A DNA stretch of 43,562 nt, taken from contig NZ_JPVO01000032.1 in the NCBI RefSeq assembly GCF_000772955.1, forward strand, positions 1 through 43,562, written 5' to 3'. The stretch's first letter is position 1; the number at the start of each line of letters is the position of its first letter. The notes under the pieces are model-generated. The model saw only the letters and a program-made list of their open reading frames with translations, had not been told where the DNA came from and ran no database searches. The translations under genes and the position numbers were made by a program. This DNA is from Ureibacillus sinduriensis BLB-1 = JCM 15800 (GTDB taxonomy: Bacteria; Bacillota; Bacilli; Bacillales_A; Planococcaceae). This document shows positions 8,864-18,073 of this stretch, piece after piece.

Positions 8864-9163
8864 CTATTCACTATTCTCTTTTGTTAACTCTTCCTTGCAG
8901 AAGTTTAAGATCATTGCTTCTTCATCTTCTTCAAGTTCAAAATCTAAGTAAGAATTATCCCCTTTATCGATGATGAAATAATTTAGAAGGAAGATGTCGT
9001 CTTCCGCTTTTTGGCCGATTAAAACACGAATTTCTAAACCTGCCACTGTATACAGCTCGTCCTCTTCATCGACTTCAACGTCCAGTAAAAACTCAAACCG
9101 TTTTCCTTCAATAATATTTGTTGGATCTTTAATTTCTTCAAACGAGTATTGTGTAATCTCCAT
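8864..9163 (-). CDS. Small acidic protein, DUF6509-like
   Basis: 99 aa, very acidic (many Glu/Asp, including a VEVDEEDELY and an LEEDEEA run), no signal or membrane segment. The pattern ITQYSFEEIKDPTNIIEGKRFEFLLDVEVDEEDELY resembles the DUF6509 family of Bacillales, known to me only from memory and without a defined function. The ribosome site GGGAG lies before the ATG. It is a single-gene unit with its own terminator. Confidence 0.6.
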   Translation of the reverse strand: MEITQYSFEEIKDPTNIIEGKRFEFLLDVEVDEEDELYTVAGLEIRVLIGQKAEDDIFLLNYFIIDKGDNSYLDFELEEDEEAMILNFCKEELTKENSE

Positions 9164-9241
9164 TCATCAAACTCCCTTACGTTTCTCTAACAAAGAACGA
9201 TATACCTTATTGTAGATAGTTTTATAATACACATACCTTAA

Positions 9242-10891
9242 TTAAATTGTAAATTTAGATAGACGTACTTGTAATTCTTCCGCAAGATTCGCCAGTGAGA
9301 CTGCTGCTCCCGAGATTTCTTCCATTGAGGCTAATTGCTCCTCGGAAGTGGCCGCCACAGAAGTTGAGTTATCAGAAGTTGACTTAGAAACCTCCGACAT
9401 TTCCTTCGCATGTGCCGATACTTTTGAAACCTCAACTTCGATTTTGTCTGAAATTGATGTGATATTCACAACTTGAGTTTGGACTTGTCCGACCGCCTCT
9501 TGGATTTCACCAAATGTAGTTTGTGTATCAAAGGCGATTTCCAATCCTTTTTGGACACGATCCTTTACGTCATTTATTGAAGTCACTGTTTTTTCTGTAT
9601 CCACATCGATTTGTTTTGCAATTCCAGTTATATTCGCAACTAACTGTCTTGTTTGATCGGCAAGTTTTTTAACTTCATCCGCAACTACGGCAAATCCTTT
9701 TCCGGCTTCACCCGCTCTTGCTGCTTCAATGGATGCATTTAATGAGAGCAAGTTTGTTTGGTCGGCTACTTCCGTAATTTGAGATAGGACTTTAACAATT
9801 TCTTTTGTTTGATTGTTTAGGATGGATAATGCATGGTCGGTCTCATCAACTGATTCATTAATTTTCTCCATTTGCGAAACCGTTACCTCTACAAATTTTG
9901 ATCCTTGTTCTGTCTTCTTGCCTGTCGAAACAGATAATTGTTGTGCCAAGCTTGCGATCGTTGAAATTTCATCCACATAGGATTTACTTTTATCGGCTGA
10001 TTGAACCGACTCAACCGACATGAAAGATTGCTTCTCCGCCCCACTTGAAACCTGTTGAATCGAATCCGAAATCAATTCGGCACCCTTCATTGTTTCATCC
10101 GCACTTGCCATCAGTTCTTCCGAAGATGCTGCAACCTGGCTTGAACTATCCTGGACATGGGATAAAAATTCCCTTAGATTTGAAGACATCTTTTTGAAGG
10201 CACGCTGTAAGGTAGCCACCTCGTCTTTTGATTTTACATCTTCCAGTTCAATAGCCAAATTCCCGTCGGCAATCTCTTCCGCACTTCGCGTCACTTGCTC
10301 GATACGACCTACAATACGATTCGTTAATAAAAGTACCGTTATGATACTTCCTATTAGCAAGATGGCCATCAAGGCGATCGAAATATAAATAATTCTATCG
10401 ATATTATTTTGTATTTCGATTTGCATCGTTTTGTATTGTTCATTAATATCCCGTTTCAGCTCAATGACATCATTGATTAGACCTTTGATTCTGAATGATT
10501 GTCTCTTAATTTCTGCTTGATTGTTCGCTTCAACTGCAGGCGTGGATTCGTCAAGGATTTGGTCGTATTTGCGCGCAATCTTATCACTATGCTGTTTTTG
10601 TTCTTTACTTACTAGTAACGGTGCCAACGCCTCATAATTTGCTTTCACTAATTGCAGGTCTTGTTCGATGTTATTTTTATTGCTCTCTGATATATTAAAT
10701 GCATAACTATCCAATGACTTTTGCAAGCTTTGGGCAGAGCTATTCAACTCTTCTACCGTAATTAGTGAATCCACTATTTCCTCCGTTGAGGACTGCAGGG
10801 TAAATAATTGGCTAATATTAAAACCAATAATGCCCGTAGAAAGTAGTAAAGGAACAATGGATAGCAGCAATAATCTTTGTTTCAACTTCAT
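9242..10891 (-). CDS. Methyl-accepting chemotaxis protein
   Basis: Membrane chemoreceptor that signals to CheA/CheW. From the ATG at 10891 it has 549 aa; an upstream GTG at 10900 is possible but lies inside the ribosome site. In order: membrane helix near residues 6-26, an extracellular helical sensor of about 140 aa (four-helix-bundle type by size and heptads), a second helix about 167-190, HAMP, then the cytoplasmic coiled coil with the conserved tip [20 protein letters not shown] and the [14 protein letters not shown] segment. The ligand is unknown. The preceding gene, a BMP-family lipoprotein, stops only ten bases before this start, implying a shared mRNA and possibly joint sensing. Confidence 0.95.
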   Translation of the reverse strand: MKLKQRLLLLSIVPLLLSTGIIGFNISQLFTLQSSTEEIVDSLITVEELNSSAQSLQKSLDSYAFNISESNKNNIEQDLQLVKANYEALAPLLVSKEQKQHSDKIARKYDQILDESTPAVEANNQAEIKRQSFRIKGLINDVIELKRDINEQYKTMQIEIQNNIDRIIYISIALMAILLIGSIITVLLLTNRIVGRIEQVTRSAEEIADGNLAIELEDVKSKDEVATLQRAFKKMSSNLREFLSHVQDSSSQVAASSEELMASADETMKGAELISDSIQQVSSGAEKQSFMSVESVQSADKSKSYVDEISTIASLAQQLSVSTGKKTEQGSKFVEVTVSQMEKINESVDETDHALSILNNQTKEIVKVLSQITEVADQTNLLSLNASIEAARAGEAGKGFAVVADEVKKLADQTRQLVANITGIAKQIDVDTEKTVTSINDVKDRVQKGLEIAFDTQTTFGEIQEAVGQVQTQVVNITSISDKIEVEVSKVSAHAKEMSEVSKSTSDNSTSVAATSEEQLASMEEISGAAVSLANLAEELQVRLSKFTI

Positions 10892-10901
10892 CTTCATCAC
10901 C

Positions 10902-11879
10902 CTATTCTAGTATTGTAACTTTTCCGTTAGAGATATCTTCGATGTACTGATCAAGCTTCTCCTGCTCTTCTGGTGACAAGTCAATCACTCGAATAGGGGC
11001 AGTGCCAACTCCATTTTCTTTTAAACCGAGATGTTTATTCTTTTCACTAATGGAACCATTTTCGACTAGTTCCTTTACTGTATCGTAGATGGCGACATCT
11101 ACCTGTTTGACCATTGAAGATACCACTGAGCCTTCCGCTAAATAAAACTGGTCGCTGTCTACTCCGAAGGAATACGTTCCAGCTCTCTGTGATTCAAGGA
11201 TAACCCCTACCCCGGTAAATCCGGCTGCAGGGTAAATATAGTCCGCTCCTGCTGCAATCATTTCTTTTGCTATACTTTCTCCCAACTTATCGTCTCCGAA
11301 AGTTCCGGAATACTTCGATAGAATTTTCGCCTCTGGGTTTCCTGCCTTTACTCCAGCTACAAAGCCATCCTCAAATTTGTGGATGAGTTCCACATCTTCC
11401 CCACCAACGAAGCCAACCACATTACTTTTTGTTTTCATGCCGGCTACCAATCCAAGCAAAAATGATCCTTCTTCTTCTTTAAAAGTAATATTATATACAT
11501 TCGGCAATTCCGATTGGGAGTCGATTATTAAGAAGGAGACATCTGGATTTTTCTTTGCGACCGTTTCTAATGCCTCTTGAATCGAAAAGCCAAGACCGAT
11601 CACTAAGTCGTTTCCTTGTTCCACTAATTCTTCTAATCCTTGTTCATAGCTTCCTGTATCTTGCAATTCACGATAATCAAAGGAGATACCTAGGTCATCC
11701 CGTGCTTGTTCTAGTCCTGAGAATCCCATATCCGAGAAAGACTGGTCACCTAACCCAGCGTCGGATAACATGATTCCAACATGAAGAGATTCCGATTCTG
11801 TACTCTCCTGCTCATTAGAACAAGCAGTAAGAACCAGTAAACAAATAGCGATGGTAAATAAAATGGCATATTTTCTCAT
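10902..11879 (-). CDS. BMP-family (basic membrane/nucleoside-binding) lipoprotein
   Basis: 325 aa with a lipoprotein signal peptide and lipobox LTAC, Cys20, so it should be anchored outside the membrane. The body matches the BMP/Med family: [26 protein letters not shown] near the N-terminus, then [35 protein letters not shown] and [14 protein letters not shown]. Known members bind purine nucleosides for ABC uptake (BmpA/PnrA/NupN) or, like Med in B. subtilis, affect competence. No cognate permease or ATPase is nearby. It is the first gene of a unit with the chemoreceptor, which suggests a sensing role. Confidence 0.88.
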   Translation of the reverse strand: MRKYAILFTIAICLLVLTACSNEQESTESESLHVGIMLSDAGLGDQSFSDMGFSGLEQARDDLGISFDYRELQDTGSYEQGLEELVEQGNDLVIGLGFSIQEALETVAKKNPDVSFLIIDSQSELPNVYNITFKEEEGSFLLGLVAGMKTKSNVVGFVGGEDVELIHKFEDGFVAGVKAGNPEAKILSKYSGTFGDDKLGESIAKEMIAAGADYIYPAAGFTGVGVILESQRAGTYSFGVDSDQFYLAEGSVVSSMVKQVDVAIYDTVKELVENGSISEKNKHLGLKENGVGTAPIRVIDLSPEEQEKLDQYIEDISNGKVTILE

Positions 11880-12102
11880 TTAATAACTCCTACTAATATA
11901 TATTTTATTGTGTGAATATTGTCTAAATTTCGCGAAAAACAAAATATAATTGATACTTTTTCGCTATGTTAAGTTTACAATAAGGCTTTTACTATGGAAA
12001 TAGATAAATCTCTAATTAAAGATAACTTTCTTCTATCGAGTGACACAATTTGGCGGATATGCAACAATAAAAGTAAATAGTTAGCCTTAAAGGAGATTTT
12101 TG

Positions 12103-13290
12103 ATGAGGGAATTATTATATTATCAAGATGTAATGATGCAACAATTTACGGCCCAAATTGTACGTACAAGCAAGGAAGAAACGAGATCATATGTTGTCCT
12201 TTCGAATACAGCATTTTATCCAACTGGTGGAGGACAACCGCATGATACAGGAATGATTAATGATTGTCGCGTAGTGGATGTAGAAAAAGTAGATGATGAG
12301 ATTCGACATTATGTCGAGGGGAATGTTGATGCTCTTGAAGGTGAGGTAACGGGGCGCATCGATTGGGAACGCCGGTTTGACCATATGCAACAGCATTGTG
12401 GACAGCATATTTTAACCGCGGCTTTTGTTGAGTTATTTGATTTCCCGACGGTTAGCTTCCATCTTGGTACTGAGCTTGTCACAATCGATATTGCTGCTGG
12501 TCAAGTTTCCGATGAGCAACTGGCTCAGGCGGAGAAACGTGCAAACGAAATAATATTGGAAAACCGACCGATTGAAACTAAATGGCTATCAAGAGAGGAA
12601 TTATCTAGTTACCCTTTACGCAAGGATGTTGCTGTAGAGGAGGATATCCGCCTTGTAATCATCCCCGAATACGATTATAACGGGTGCGGCGGAACCCATC
12701 CAACTTCAACCGGCCAAGTGAGTGCCATTAAGATTATGGGAACGGAAAAAATGAAAAGCAATACCCGCATCTCCTTTGTTTGTGGAAACCGTGTGTTACA
12801 TCAACTGGCGATGCGAAAGGCTGTTTTGTCAGACATTGCCCGTCAATTGAGTGTTCCTGAACATTCAGCAGCTGAAGCATTACGTAAGATGTTCATTGAT
12901 ACAAAAGATACAGAAAAAGCTTTGGAAGATGCCCAAAACAAATTGCTTGAGTATGAAGCAAGGGAGCTTGTTGAAAAGAGTGAAAACGGAATTGTAGGTG
13001 CTACATTTGAAAATCGTACCGTACAAGCTCTGCAAAAGCTCGGCCGTATCGTCGTTTCCCAGATGGAAGATGGAGTTTGCCTTCTTGTGGCAAATAACGA
13101 AGATAAACTTCAATTTATCGCAGCGCGTGGGAGTCGGGTGGAGAAAAGCATGAAATTGATCTCGGGCGCCATTCTTCCACTAATCAATGGAAAAGGGGGC
13201 GGAAGCGATGCTTTCGTTCAAGGCGGCGGTGAAAAATGTGTTTCTGCTGTTGAATTGCTTGGTGAAATGGAGAAGTTGGCTGCAAAATAG
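12103..13290 (+). CDS. Alanyl-tRNA editing protein, AlaX-L type with DHHA1 domain
   Basis: Free-standing editing protein that hydrolyses Ser-tRNA(Ala) or Gly-tRNA(Ala) in trans. 395 aa from ATG 12103; AGGAG lies 8 bases upstream. The N-terminal part has YPTGGGQPHDTG, the zinc-site HxxxH (His98 and His102 in QQHCGQH), and the second zinc segment NGCGGTHPTSTG with Cys and His. The C-terminal part from about residue 280 to the end, ending GKGGGSDAFVQGGG, is the DHHA1 domain of long AlaX and AlaRS. It is monocistronic and divergent from the BMP gene. Confidence 0.93.
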   Translation: MRELLYYQDVMMQQFTAQIVRTSKEETRSYVVLSNTAFYPTGGGQPHDTGMINDCRVVDVEKVDDEIRHYVEGNVDALEGEVTGRIDWERRFDHMQQHCGQHILTAAFVELFDFPTVSFHLGTELVTIDIAAGQVSDEQLAQAEKRANEIILENRPIETKWLSREELSSYPLRKDVAVEEDIRLVIIPEYDYNGCGGTHPTSTGQVSAIKIMGTEKMKSNTRISFVCGNRVLHQLAMRKAVLSDIARQLSVPEHSAAEALRKMFIDTKDTEKALEDAQNKLLEYEARELVEKSENGIVGATFENRTVQALQKLGRIVVSQMEDGVCLLVANNEDKLQFIAARGSRVEKSMKLISGAILPLINGKGGGSDAFVQGGGEKCVSAVELLGEMEKLAAK

Positions 13291-13392
13291 TGTAAATTCC
13301 TTCTGTTGGTTATCAGCAAATTTTAATAGTGGGCTATGTCAATACACCTCATATGCGTTACATTGCAAAGTAATATATTGATTTAATCAAAG

Positions 13393-13641
13393 GGAGCCGT
13401 CCAATAAAACGGCTCCTCCAGACTGTTGACAAACGCTTTCATCCTGCGTTGGTTGTCTCGTTCGTCCCCTCATGAACGTAATGTTCTATTCGGGTCTTCA
13501 CTCAACTGCCCGCCTTGTCTGCCAAGCGTTTTCAAGACAGTCTGGTAATTTTTCATTGAAGAAAATAGCCTAAAAAAACGTGTAGACAAAGTCGAGGATC
13601 GACTTTGTCTACACTCTGAAGGAGCCGTCCAATAAAACGGC
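13393..13641. repeat. Composite intergenic repeat element with nested hairpins
   Basis: A perfect 21-bp direct repeat, itself a hairpin (GCCGT...ACGGC), occurs at 13393-13413 and 13621-13641. Between the copies lie an imperfect 22-bp inverted pair, 13418-13439 (CCAGACTGTTGAC...) and 13524-13545 (...AAGACAGTCTGG), enclosing about 84 bp, and a perfect 16-bp palindrome at 13580-13614. No ORF explains it. It looks like a mobile or dispersed intergenic repeat (MITE/REP-like) or a structured RNA. Copy number cannot be judged from one window. Confidence 0.7.
13572..13614 (-). terminator. Rho-independent terminator for the phosphoesterase-GNAT unit
   Basis: A 16-bp perfect stem (13580-13595 with 13599-13614, loop GGA) followed on the minus strand by CG and seven T. 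Confidence 0.8.
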
Positions 13642-13649
13642 ACTTCTTA

Positions 13650-14189
13650 TTAATTCCATTCATCCCGCAACATGCCATATACAACATGATCTACGTAATG
13701 GTCATACAGCCATTCGGCACTACGGATGGTTCCTTCCTCTTTAAAACCTAATCGTTTAGGGATGGTGCGACTTTTATCATTTTCTGCAGCTACATGAATC
13801 TCCACTTTATTTAGCTCATATTCTTCAAAAGCAATTTTGACGATCGCCTTTGCCGCTCTTGTCATGATACCTTTGCCTTGGTAAGCTTCGTCCAGCATAT
13901 AGCCCACGTAAGCAGTTTGGTTAGCCTTGTTAATTTTATTAAAACCGATTTTTCCGACAATTTTCCCTTTATAAACAATGGCCGTATCCAGCCCTTCATT
14001 CGTTAAAAACAATAGTAAATTGTTCTTGATGTTGGTCTTCGTATCTTCCACTTTCATTGAATGGTCTAGCCAGCCAAGCCATCTTCGCAAATGTGCCCGA
14101 GAAGCGTCGATCATTTGGAAGATTTCTTCTGCATCCCTTTCCGTAACTAGCCTTAAATTAATTTCCTCATCAACAGGATACATAAACAT
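13650..14189 (-). CDS. GNAT N-acetyltransferase, RimJ/RimL (YdaF-like)
   Basis: 179 aa, single acetyltransferase domain using acetyl-CoA. Family marks are INLRLVTERDAEEIFQMI at the start, the HLRRWLGWLD segment typical of RimL/YdaF proteins, VGYMLDEAYQGKGIMTRA (acetyl-CoA pyrophosphate loop, QGKGI), and the C-terminal KSRTIPKRLGFKEEG, where Asn-Ser is usual and Lys-Ser-Arg-Thr is seen. The probable target is a protein N-terminus or Ser/Thr of a ribosomal protein, by family only. It is second in a unit after the phosphoesterase (12-base gap), ended by the hairpin at 13572-13614. Confidence 0.88.
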   Translation of the reverse strand: MFMYPVDEEINLRLVTERDAEEIFQMIDASRAHLRRWLGWLDHSMKVEDTKTNIKNNLLLFLTNEGLDTAIVYKGKIVGKIGFNKINKANQTAYVGYMLDEAYQGKGIMTRAAKAIVKIAFEEYELNKVEIHVAAENDKSRTIPKRLGFKEEGTIRSAEWLYDHYVDHVVYGMLRDEWN

Positions 14190-14201
14190 GAGTCCATCCC
14201 C

Positions 14202-15017
14202 TTACTTCGATTTTAGCTCCACTACGACCAGTTGAGGCAGATTGAATATCCGGAAAGGCACCGTACTATTTCCCAACCCTCTACTGACATTCATGGATGT
14301 TTCGCCATCTTCAAATATCCCGGCAGTGTATTTCGGGAAATACCCCTGTCCAGGTGCTACAAGCCCTCCAACAAAAGGAAGTCGGATTTGCCCGCCATGC
14401 GCATGCCCCGAAAACACGAGGTTAATATTGTTTGCGACGTAAGTATTGAATTTCTCAGGTCTGTGTGCCAACAAAACAGTAAGGTTCTCCCGATCCACAT
14501 CACTTAAAGCCGTACTTAGCATATCCTGTGTTTCATGGCCATTAAGGGGATCTTCAATTCCTATTATCGAAATCTGTTCCCCACCTCGCTCTATGGTTGT
14601 TGATGTATTGGGAAGGACATGGACACCCAGTGCCTTCAATGCTTCATATATTTCTTGAACTTTGTTGGTGGCCACCTCATGATTTCCGATTACGTAGTAA
14701 ACATCTGCCATTTCCACAAATTCCCTTACAGCTTGTAAGCTCTGTTCTAAATTATATCGATTGCTGTCAATGACATCGCCTGTAAGGAAAATTACCTCGG
14801 GATCCGTAGCCTCGACTTTTTTCACAAGTGATTCTTGATGGTTTCCAAACAAAGCATCGTGTAGATCCGAAACTTGGGTAATCCGAAAACCATCAAAGCT
14901 TTCCGGAACCTTTTCCGATTCAAAAACATGCTCATCCGTAACGATCCAATGATTATTTATATATAAAAATAGATAGATTGCAATTATAAGTAGGAATAAT
15001 TTAAACAGTTTTTTCAA
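14202..15017 (-). CDS. Membrane-anchored metallophosphoesterase (YkuE-like)
   Basis: 271 aa with an N-terminal membrane helix (residues 4-22), the catalytic domain facing outward. All calcineurin-type metal-site motifs are present in order: QVSDLHDALFG, LTGDVIDS, IGNHEVATN, LLAHRPEKF, and FSGHAHGGQIRLP. Related proteins are YkuE and LpxH-like enzymes that cleave phosphodiesters or pyrophosphates; the substrate here is unknown. The start is TTG, because a stop codon (TGA) lies four codons upstream in frame and the next Met is far inside; GAGCGAG may serve as the ribosome site. First gene of a unit with the GNAT protein. Confidence 0.9.
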   Translation of the reverse strand: MKKLFKLFLLIIAIYLFLYINNHWIVTDEHVFESEKVPESFDGFRITQVSDLHDALFGNHQESLVKKVEATDPEVIFLTGDVIDSNRYNLEQSLQAVREFVEMADVYYVIGNHEVATNKVQEIYEALKALGVHVLPNTSTTIERGGEQISIIGIEDPLNGHETQDMLSTALSDVDRENLTVLLAHRPEKFNTYVANNINLVFSGHAHGGQIRLPFVGGLVAPGQGYFPKYTAGIFEDGETSMNVSRGLGNSTVPFRIFNLPQLVVVELKSK

Positions 15018-15256
15018 AGCGCTCGCTCAATTCATTTAAAAGATTATAGGTAAAACCGCAGCTCACCCTCATCAATAATAGTAACATGGTTTGGAACAAT
15101 CAAGTAAAGAAACGTTGAACCTGTTACAGAATTGTTAACTATGTCACTTTAAAAGTCCATAGCATATAATTTCATACTGTGTATCTATATTTTTGAATCG
15201 AACCTACTGCTCATTTGTTAGGTGGTGCGATTGAGTACTCGAACTCAGCAAAAATC

Positions 15257-15437
15257 TTATCCACAAGCCCAAAGTACAATGACCACTTTCTTCATTTTCT
15301 CCACAGCTTTATCCCAAGAAGTTGAACTTGTCCACATGAAAACTAGTAATTTCACCTTAAAATACTTAAAAAGTTATCCACAAACAAAAAAACATCCACT
15401 TTTTAATGTGAAAGTGAATGTTTTTCCTTGTGGATAA
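15257..15437. promoter_or_regulatory. DnaA-box cluster outside an obvious origin
   Basis: Three exact matches to TTATNCACA: 15257-15265 (+), 15374-15382 (+) and 15429-15437 (-), all TTATCCACA. Two one-mismatch sites lie between: TTCTCCACA at 15297-15305 and TTGTCCACA at 15328-15336. The last two exact sites face each other and flank the mrp terminator hairpin. No dnaA, dnaN or AT-rich unwinding region is present, so this is more likely a DnaA-binding cluster of the DBC/titration type known in B. subtilis than oriC. The rest of the 15018-15256 gap holds nothing I recognise. Confidence 0.6.
15383..15425 (-). terminator. Rho-independent terminator of the mrp operon
   Basis: 15388-15402 pairs with 15411-15425 (15 positions, one mismatch) around TTAATGTG; on the minus strand seven T follow. 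Confidence 0.85.
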
Positions 15438-15845
15438 CTATTTATCCCCTGATTCTTCATTTAATATTTGTGCTGTTGTGGTAGTCGCGATATCACCGTC
15501 GAATAGAATAGCCTTCAGCTCATCTTCCCCGGAGTTTTCCGCTAACGGCACCCGGGAGCGATAAGCTGCTCGGCATATTAGATGTCCAGCTACAGGGGCC
15601 GTGATAAAGACAAATATAATACCCAAGATCAACCGGATACTTACATATCCATCATGGCTCCAAAAATAAATAAACGCACCTGATAAACATGCCAAAACGG
15701 CCAACGTCGAACTTTTCGTTGCTGCATGTGATCTTGTATAAACATCTGGCAACTTAATAAGTCCAAACGCACTGATTACGCTGATGATGGAGCCAAATAA
15801 AACAAGCAACACTGCCACCCATTCAAGAATCTCCTTTACGGTCAA
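15438..15845 (-). CDS. mrpG: Na+/H+ antiporter subunit G
   Basis: Last gene of the Mrp operon; small membrane subunit of the multi-subunit Na+(or K+)/H+ antiporter. From TTG 15845 it has 135 aa, preceded by GAGAGGGGG at suitable spacing; a longer frame from 15890 would lie deep inside mrpF and lacks a site. Three membrane helices, with the conserved GLIKLPDVYTRSHAATKSSTLAV segment of MrpG/PhaG and LILGIIFVFITAPVAGHLI. It overlaps the end of mrpF by 23 bp. The polar C-terminal tail of about 35 aa is a little longer than in the B. subtilis protein. Confidence 0.93.
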   Translation of the reverse strand: MTVKEILEWVAVLLVLFGSIISVISAFGLIKLPDVYTRSHAATKSSTLAVLACLSGAFIYFWSHDGYVSIRLILGIIFVFITAPVAGHLICRAAYRSRVPLAENSGEDELKAILFDGDIATTTTAQILNEESGDK

Positions 15846-16107
15846 CGATAATCCCCCTCTCGATATACTTCGAAAAGGCGATTGTGCCAATGAAGGCCAA
15901 TATGCCCAATATTAATATGGCTTCTAAAAACGCTTTAGTTGATAAGACGATGGAAACAATGGCTATTGCAGAAATCAAGTTTACTCCGATTGTATCCAAT
16001 GCGATGGCACGATCTGGCATGGATGGTCCTACAATTACGCGATATAGTAGCAAAGCTATGGCAATCATGAAAAACGTTAGTGCCAATAATAAGATGGTTT
16101 CTTTCAT
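15823..16107 (-). CDS. mrpF: Na+/H+ antiporter subunit F
   Basis: 94 aa, three membrane helices, with the MrpF signature YRVIVGPSMPDRAIALDTIGVN after the first helix. Sixth subunit of the Mrp complex. The ATG overlaps the mrpE stop as ATGA and GGAGGTGA sits in front, typical for coupled translation in this operon. Confidence 0.95.
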   Translation of the reverse strand: MKETILLLALTFFMIAIALLLYRVIVGPSMPDRAIALDTIGVNLISAIAIVSIVLSTKAFLEAILILGILAFIGTIAFSKYIERGIIVDRKGDS

Positions 16108-16589
16108 CTATCGGTCACCTCCAAAATAGCTTTTTCAAACTTCCCCATCGATCGAATAATAGATTCTTTCGACTCCTCTAAATCCATAGCGTGTATATAA
16201 AAGACATCTCCACTTTCCGATACCTCCATCACCACAGAGCCCGGTGTAAGCGTTAAAAGCAATGCTAAAGCGGTAACCTCCCACTCTCCCTTTAAGCTCG
16301 TTCTATAGGTAAAAATCCCGGGTGTAATTTGAAGATTTGGTGTCAACACTTGTTTTATAACCAAATAGCTCGATGACAATAGCTCTTTTATAAACAGCAA
16401 AATTAAATATAAAATCTTTATTACTTTTCGAAGATAAAATTGAGTACCGAAAAAGCGATGCATTACATAGAGGATTCCAATCCCTACAACGAAGCCGGTA
16501 AAGAAGGTCGTTAGTTGCGGAACTGGTTCATCGACTAGTAAGAGCCACAAAAGTGCAAGAAATAAATTCAATAAAAACTGTGCGAACAA
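16104..16589 (-). CDS. mrpE: Na+/H+ antiporter subunit E
   Basis: 161 aa, close to the usual length of MrpE. N-terminal membrane helices (about 1-20, 25-42 and 58-78) are followed by a cytoplasmic domain with the family segment LTPNLQITPGIFTYRTSL and ALLLTLTPGSVV. The start is TTG with AAGGGG just upstream, placed five bases after the mrpD stop. Confidence 0.95.
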   Translation of the reverse strand: MFAQFLLNLFLALLWLLLVDEPVPQLTTFFTGFVVGIGILYVMHRFFGTQFYLRKVIKILYLILLFIKELLSSSYLVIKQVLTPNLQITPGIFTYRTSLKGEWEVTALALLLTLTPGSVVMEVSESGDVFYIHAMDLEESKESIIRSMGKFEKAILEVTDR

Positions 16590-16594
16590 CTACT

Positions 16595-18073
16595 TCACCC
16601 CTTTAATATGGCATCAATGTAGATTGATGGATTCATTAATGTTCTTGCCGCATCCTTTACATAAATGGCTATAGATTCTGCCCCGACTCCCACATAAACA
16701 ATCGAAATGGCCAGTAAAACGAAAGCTAGGTATGCGCCTTTAGGAATTGGCTTGCGATCCTCAAAACTGATTGTCGACTCACCAAAGAAGGACGCAAGGA
16801 AAATTCTCAGCAGCGAATATAGGACGATGATGCTTGAAGCAAAGCTTAGTGCAAGTAAAACATAGGAGCCCGTTTCTATCGCTCCCTGTCCAATCAACAC
16901 TTTACCCATAAATCCACTAAGTGGTGGGATTCCCGCCAGTGCCAGCATAACAAGGAAATAAATCCAGCCAAATAAGGGATAGTTTTGTATCAGTCCATTC
17001 ATTTTCTTCACAATAGACTCGCCACTAACAAAGAACACCATACCGACCAATAAAAATAAGAGCGCTTTCGCCAACATGTCGTGAATTAAATAATAGATCG
17101 CCCCTGTCAATGAAGCCTCTGTCCCTACGGCCAAGCCTATCAAGATAAACCCGACACCGATGATGACGTTATATGTAGCAATCGTGTAGATATCCCGCCC
17201 TGCTAGCGCCCCCATGCATCCTGCAATGAGAGTAATACCTGCCATAACACCAATTATCGTATGTGTTACATCTTGGTTCAACGGGAACATCAGCGTGAAA
17301 GTACGAATAAGGGCATAGATTCCCACTTTTGTTAATAGAGCTGCAAAAAGTGCTTGCACAACGGTCGGTGGCACACTATATGACCCTGGCAGCCAGAAAA
17401 ATAGGAGTAATCCCGCTTTTAAACTAAACACGACCAAAAACAGAATGGCTACTGTCGTTAGCAGTGGATCCTGCCCTGCTTCAGCTACACGCACTGCGAT
17501 ATGTGCCATATTCAACGTCTTGACTGTGCCGTATAAAAAGGCTAGGGCAATCAAGAACATCCAAGAAGCCACAACATTAATGAGCACATATTTCAGTGAC
17601 TCCCGTAATTGTTTTTTTCTTCCGCCCAGGGCTACCAACACATACGAGGCTAGCAGCATAACTTCGAAACAAACAAATAGATTGAAAATATCGCCAGTCA
17701 AGAATGAACCATTAACACCGGCAATCAAAAATAGTACAAATGGATAAAAGAACATCTTTTCGTGTCGATCCCCTATTGTGGAGAACGCATAGAGTAAACA
17801 AATCGACGTTATGATACTTGCAGTTAAAACCAAAATAATCGAAAATGAATCCCCTACAAAAAGAATACCAAACGGGGGCAGCCAACCACTGAAATCCAGT
17901 CGCAGGATTCCTTCGGTTTGCACAGTGTTTAGCAACAGAAACGAAATGATGCTTATGAACACCATCGTAACTATACTGATGATTCGTTGCAGGATAACTT
18001 GTTCACGCAAAAAAACGAGAATGACTGCAGTAATGATTGGAATAATTAATGGCAAAACGAGTAAGTTATTCAT
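16595..18073 (-). CDS. mrpD: Na+/H+ antiporter subunit D
   Basis: 492-aa polytopic protein of the NuoL/M/N-type (proton-translocating) family, with about 14 helices. Conserved parts include GDIFNLFVCFEVMLLASYVL with the membrane Glu, LKAGLLLFFWLPGSYSVPPTVVQALFA with the key Lys, and the LAGIPPLSGFMGK loop. MrpD and MrpA are thought to form the ion paths of the complex. Its ATG lies within the last codons of mrpC (8-bp overlap). Confidence 0.96.
   Translation of the reverse strand: MNNLLVLPLIIPIITAVILVFLREQVILQRIISIVTMVFISIISFLLLNTVQTEGILRLDFSGWLPPFGILFVGDSFSIILVLTASIITSICLLYAFSTIGDRHEKMFFYPFVLFLIAGVNGSFLTGDIFNLFVCFEVMLLASYVLVALGGRKKQLRESLKYVLINVVASWMFLIALAFLYGTVKTLNMAHIAVRVAEAGQDPLLTTVAILFLVVFSLKAGLLLFFWLPGSYSVPPTVVQALFAALLTKVGIYALIRTFTLMFPLNQDVTHTIIGVMAGITLIAGCMGALAGRDIYTIATYNVIIGVGFILIGLAVGTEASLTGAIYYLIHDMLAKALLFLLVGMVFFVSGESIVKKMNGLIQNYPLFGWIYFLVMLALAGIPPLSGFMGKVLIGQGAIETGSYVLLALSFASSIIVLYSLLRIFLASFFGESTISFEDRKPIPKGAYLAFVLLAISIVYVGVGAESIAIYVKDAARTLMNPSIYIDAILKG

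Noticed and set aside
15222..15437. Plus-strand 71-codon ORF in the mrp downstream region
   Set aside because: It is made of the DnaA boxes and the terminator hairpin, has no protein-like composition, and runs up to the end of mrpG; the non-coding explanation fits better.
15257..15437. Chromosomal origin (oriC)
   Set aside because: DnaA boxes are present, but there is no dnaA/dnaN/rpmH neighbourhood and no AT-rich unwinding element beside them.
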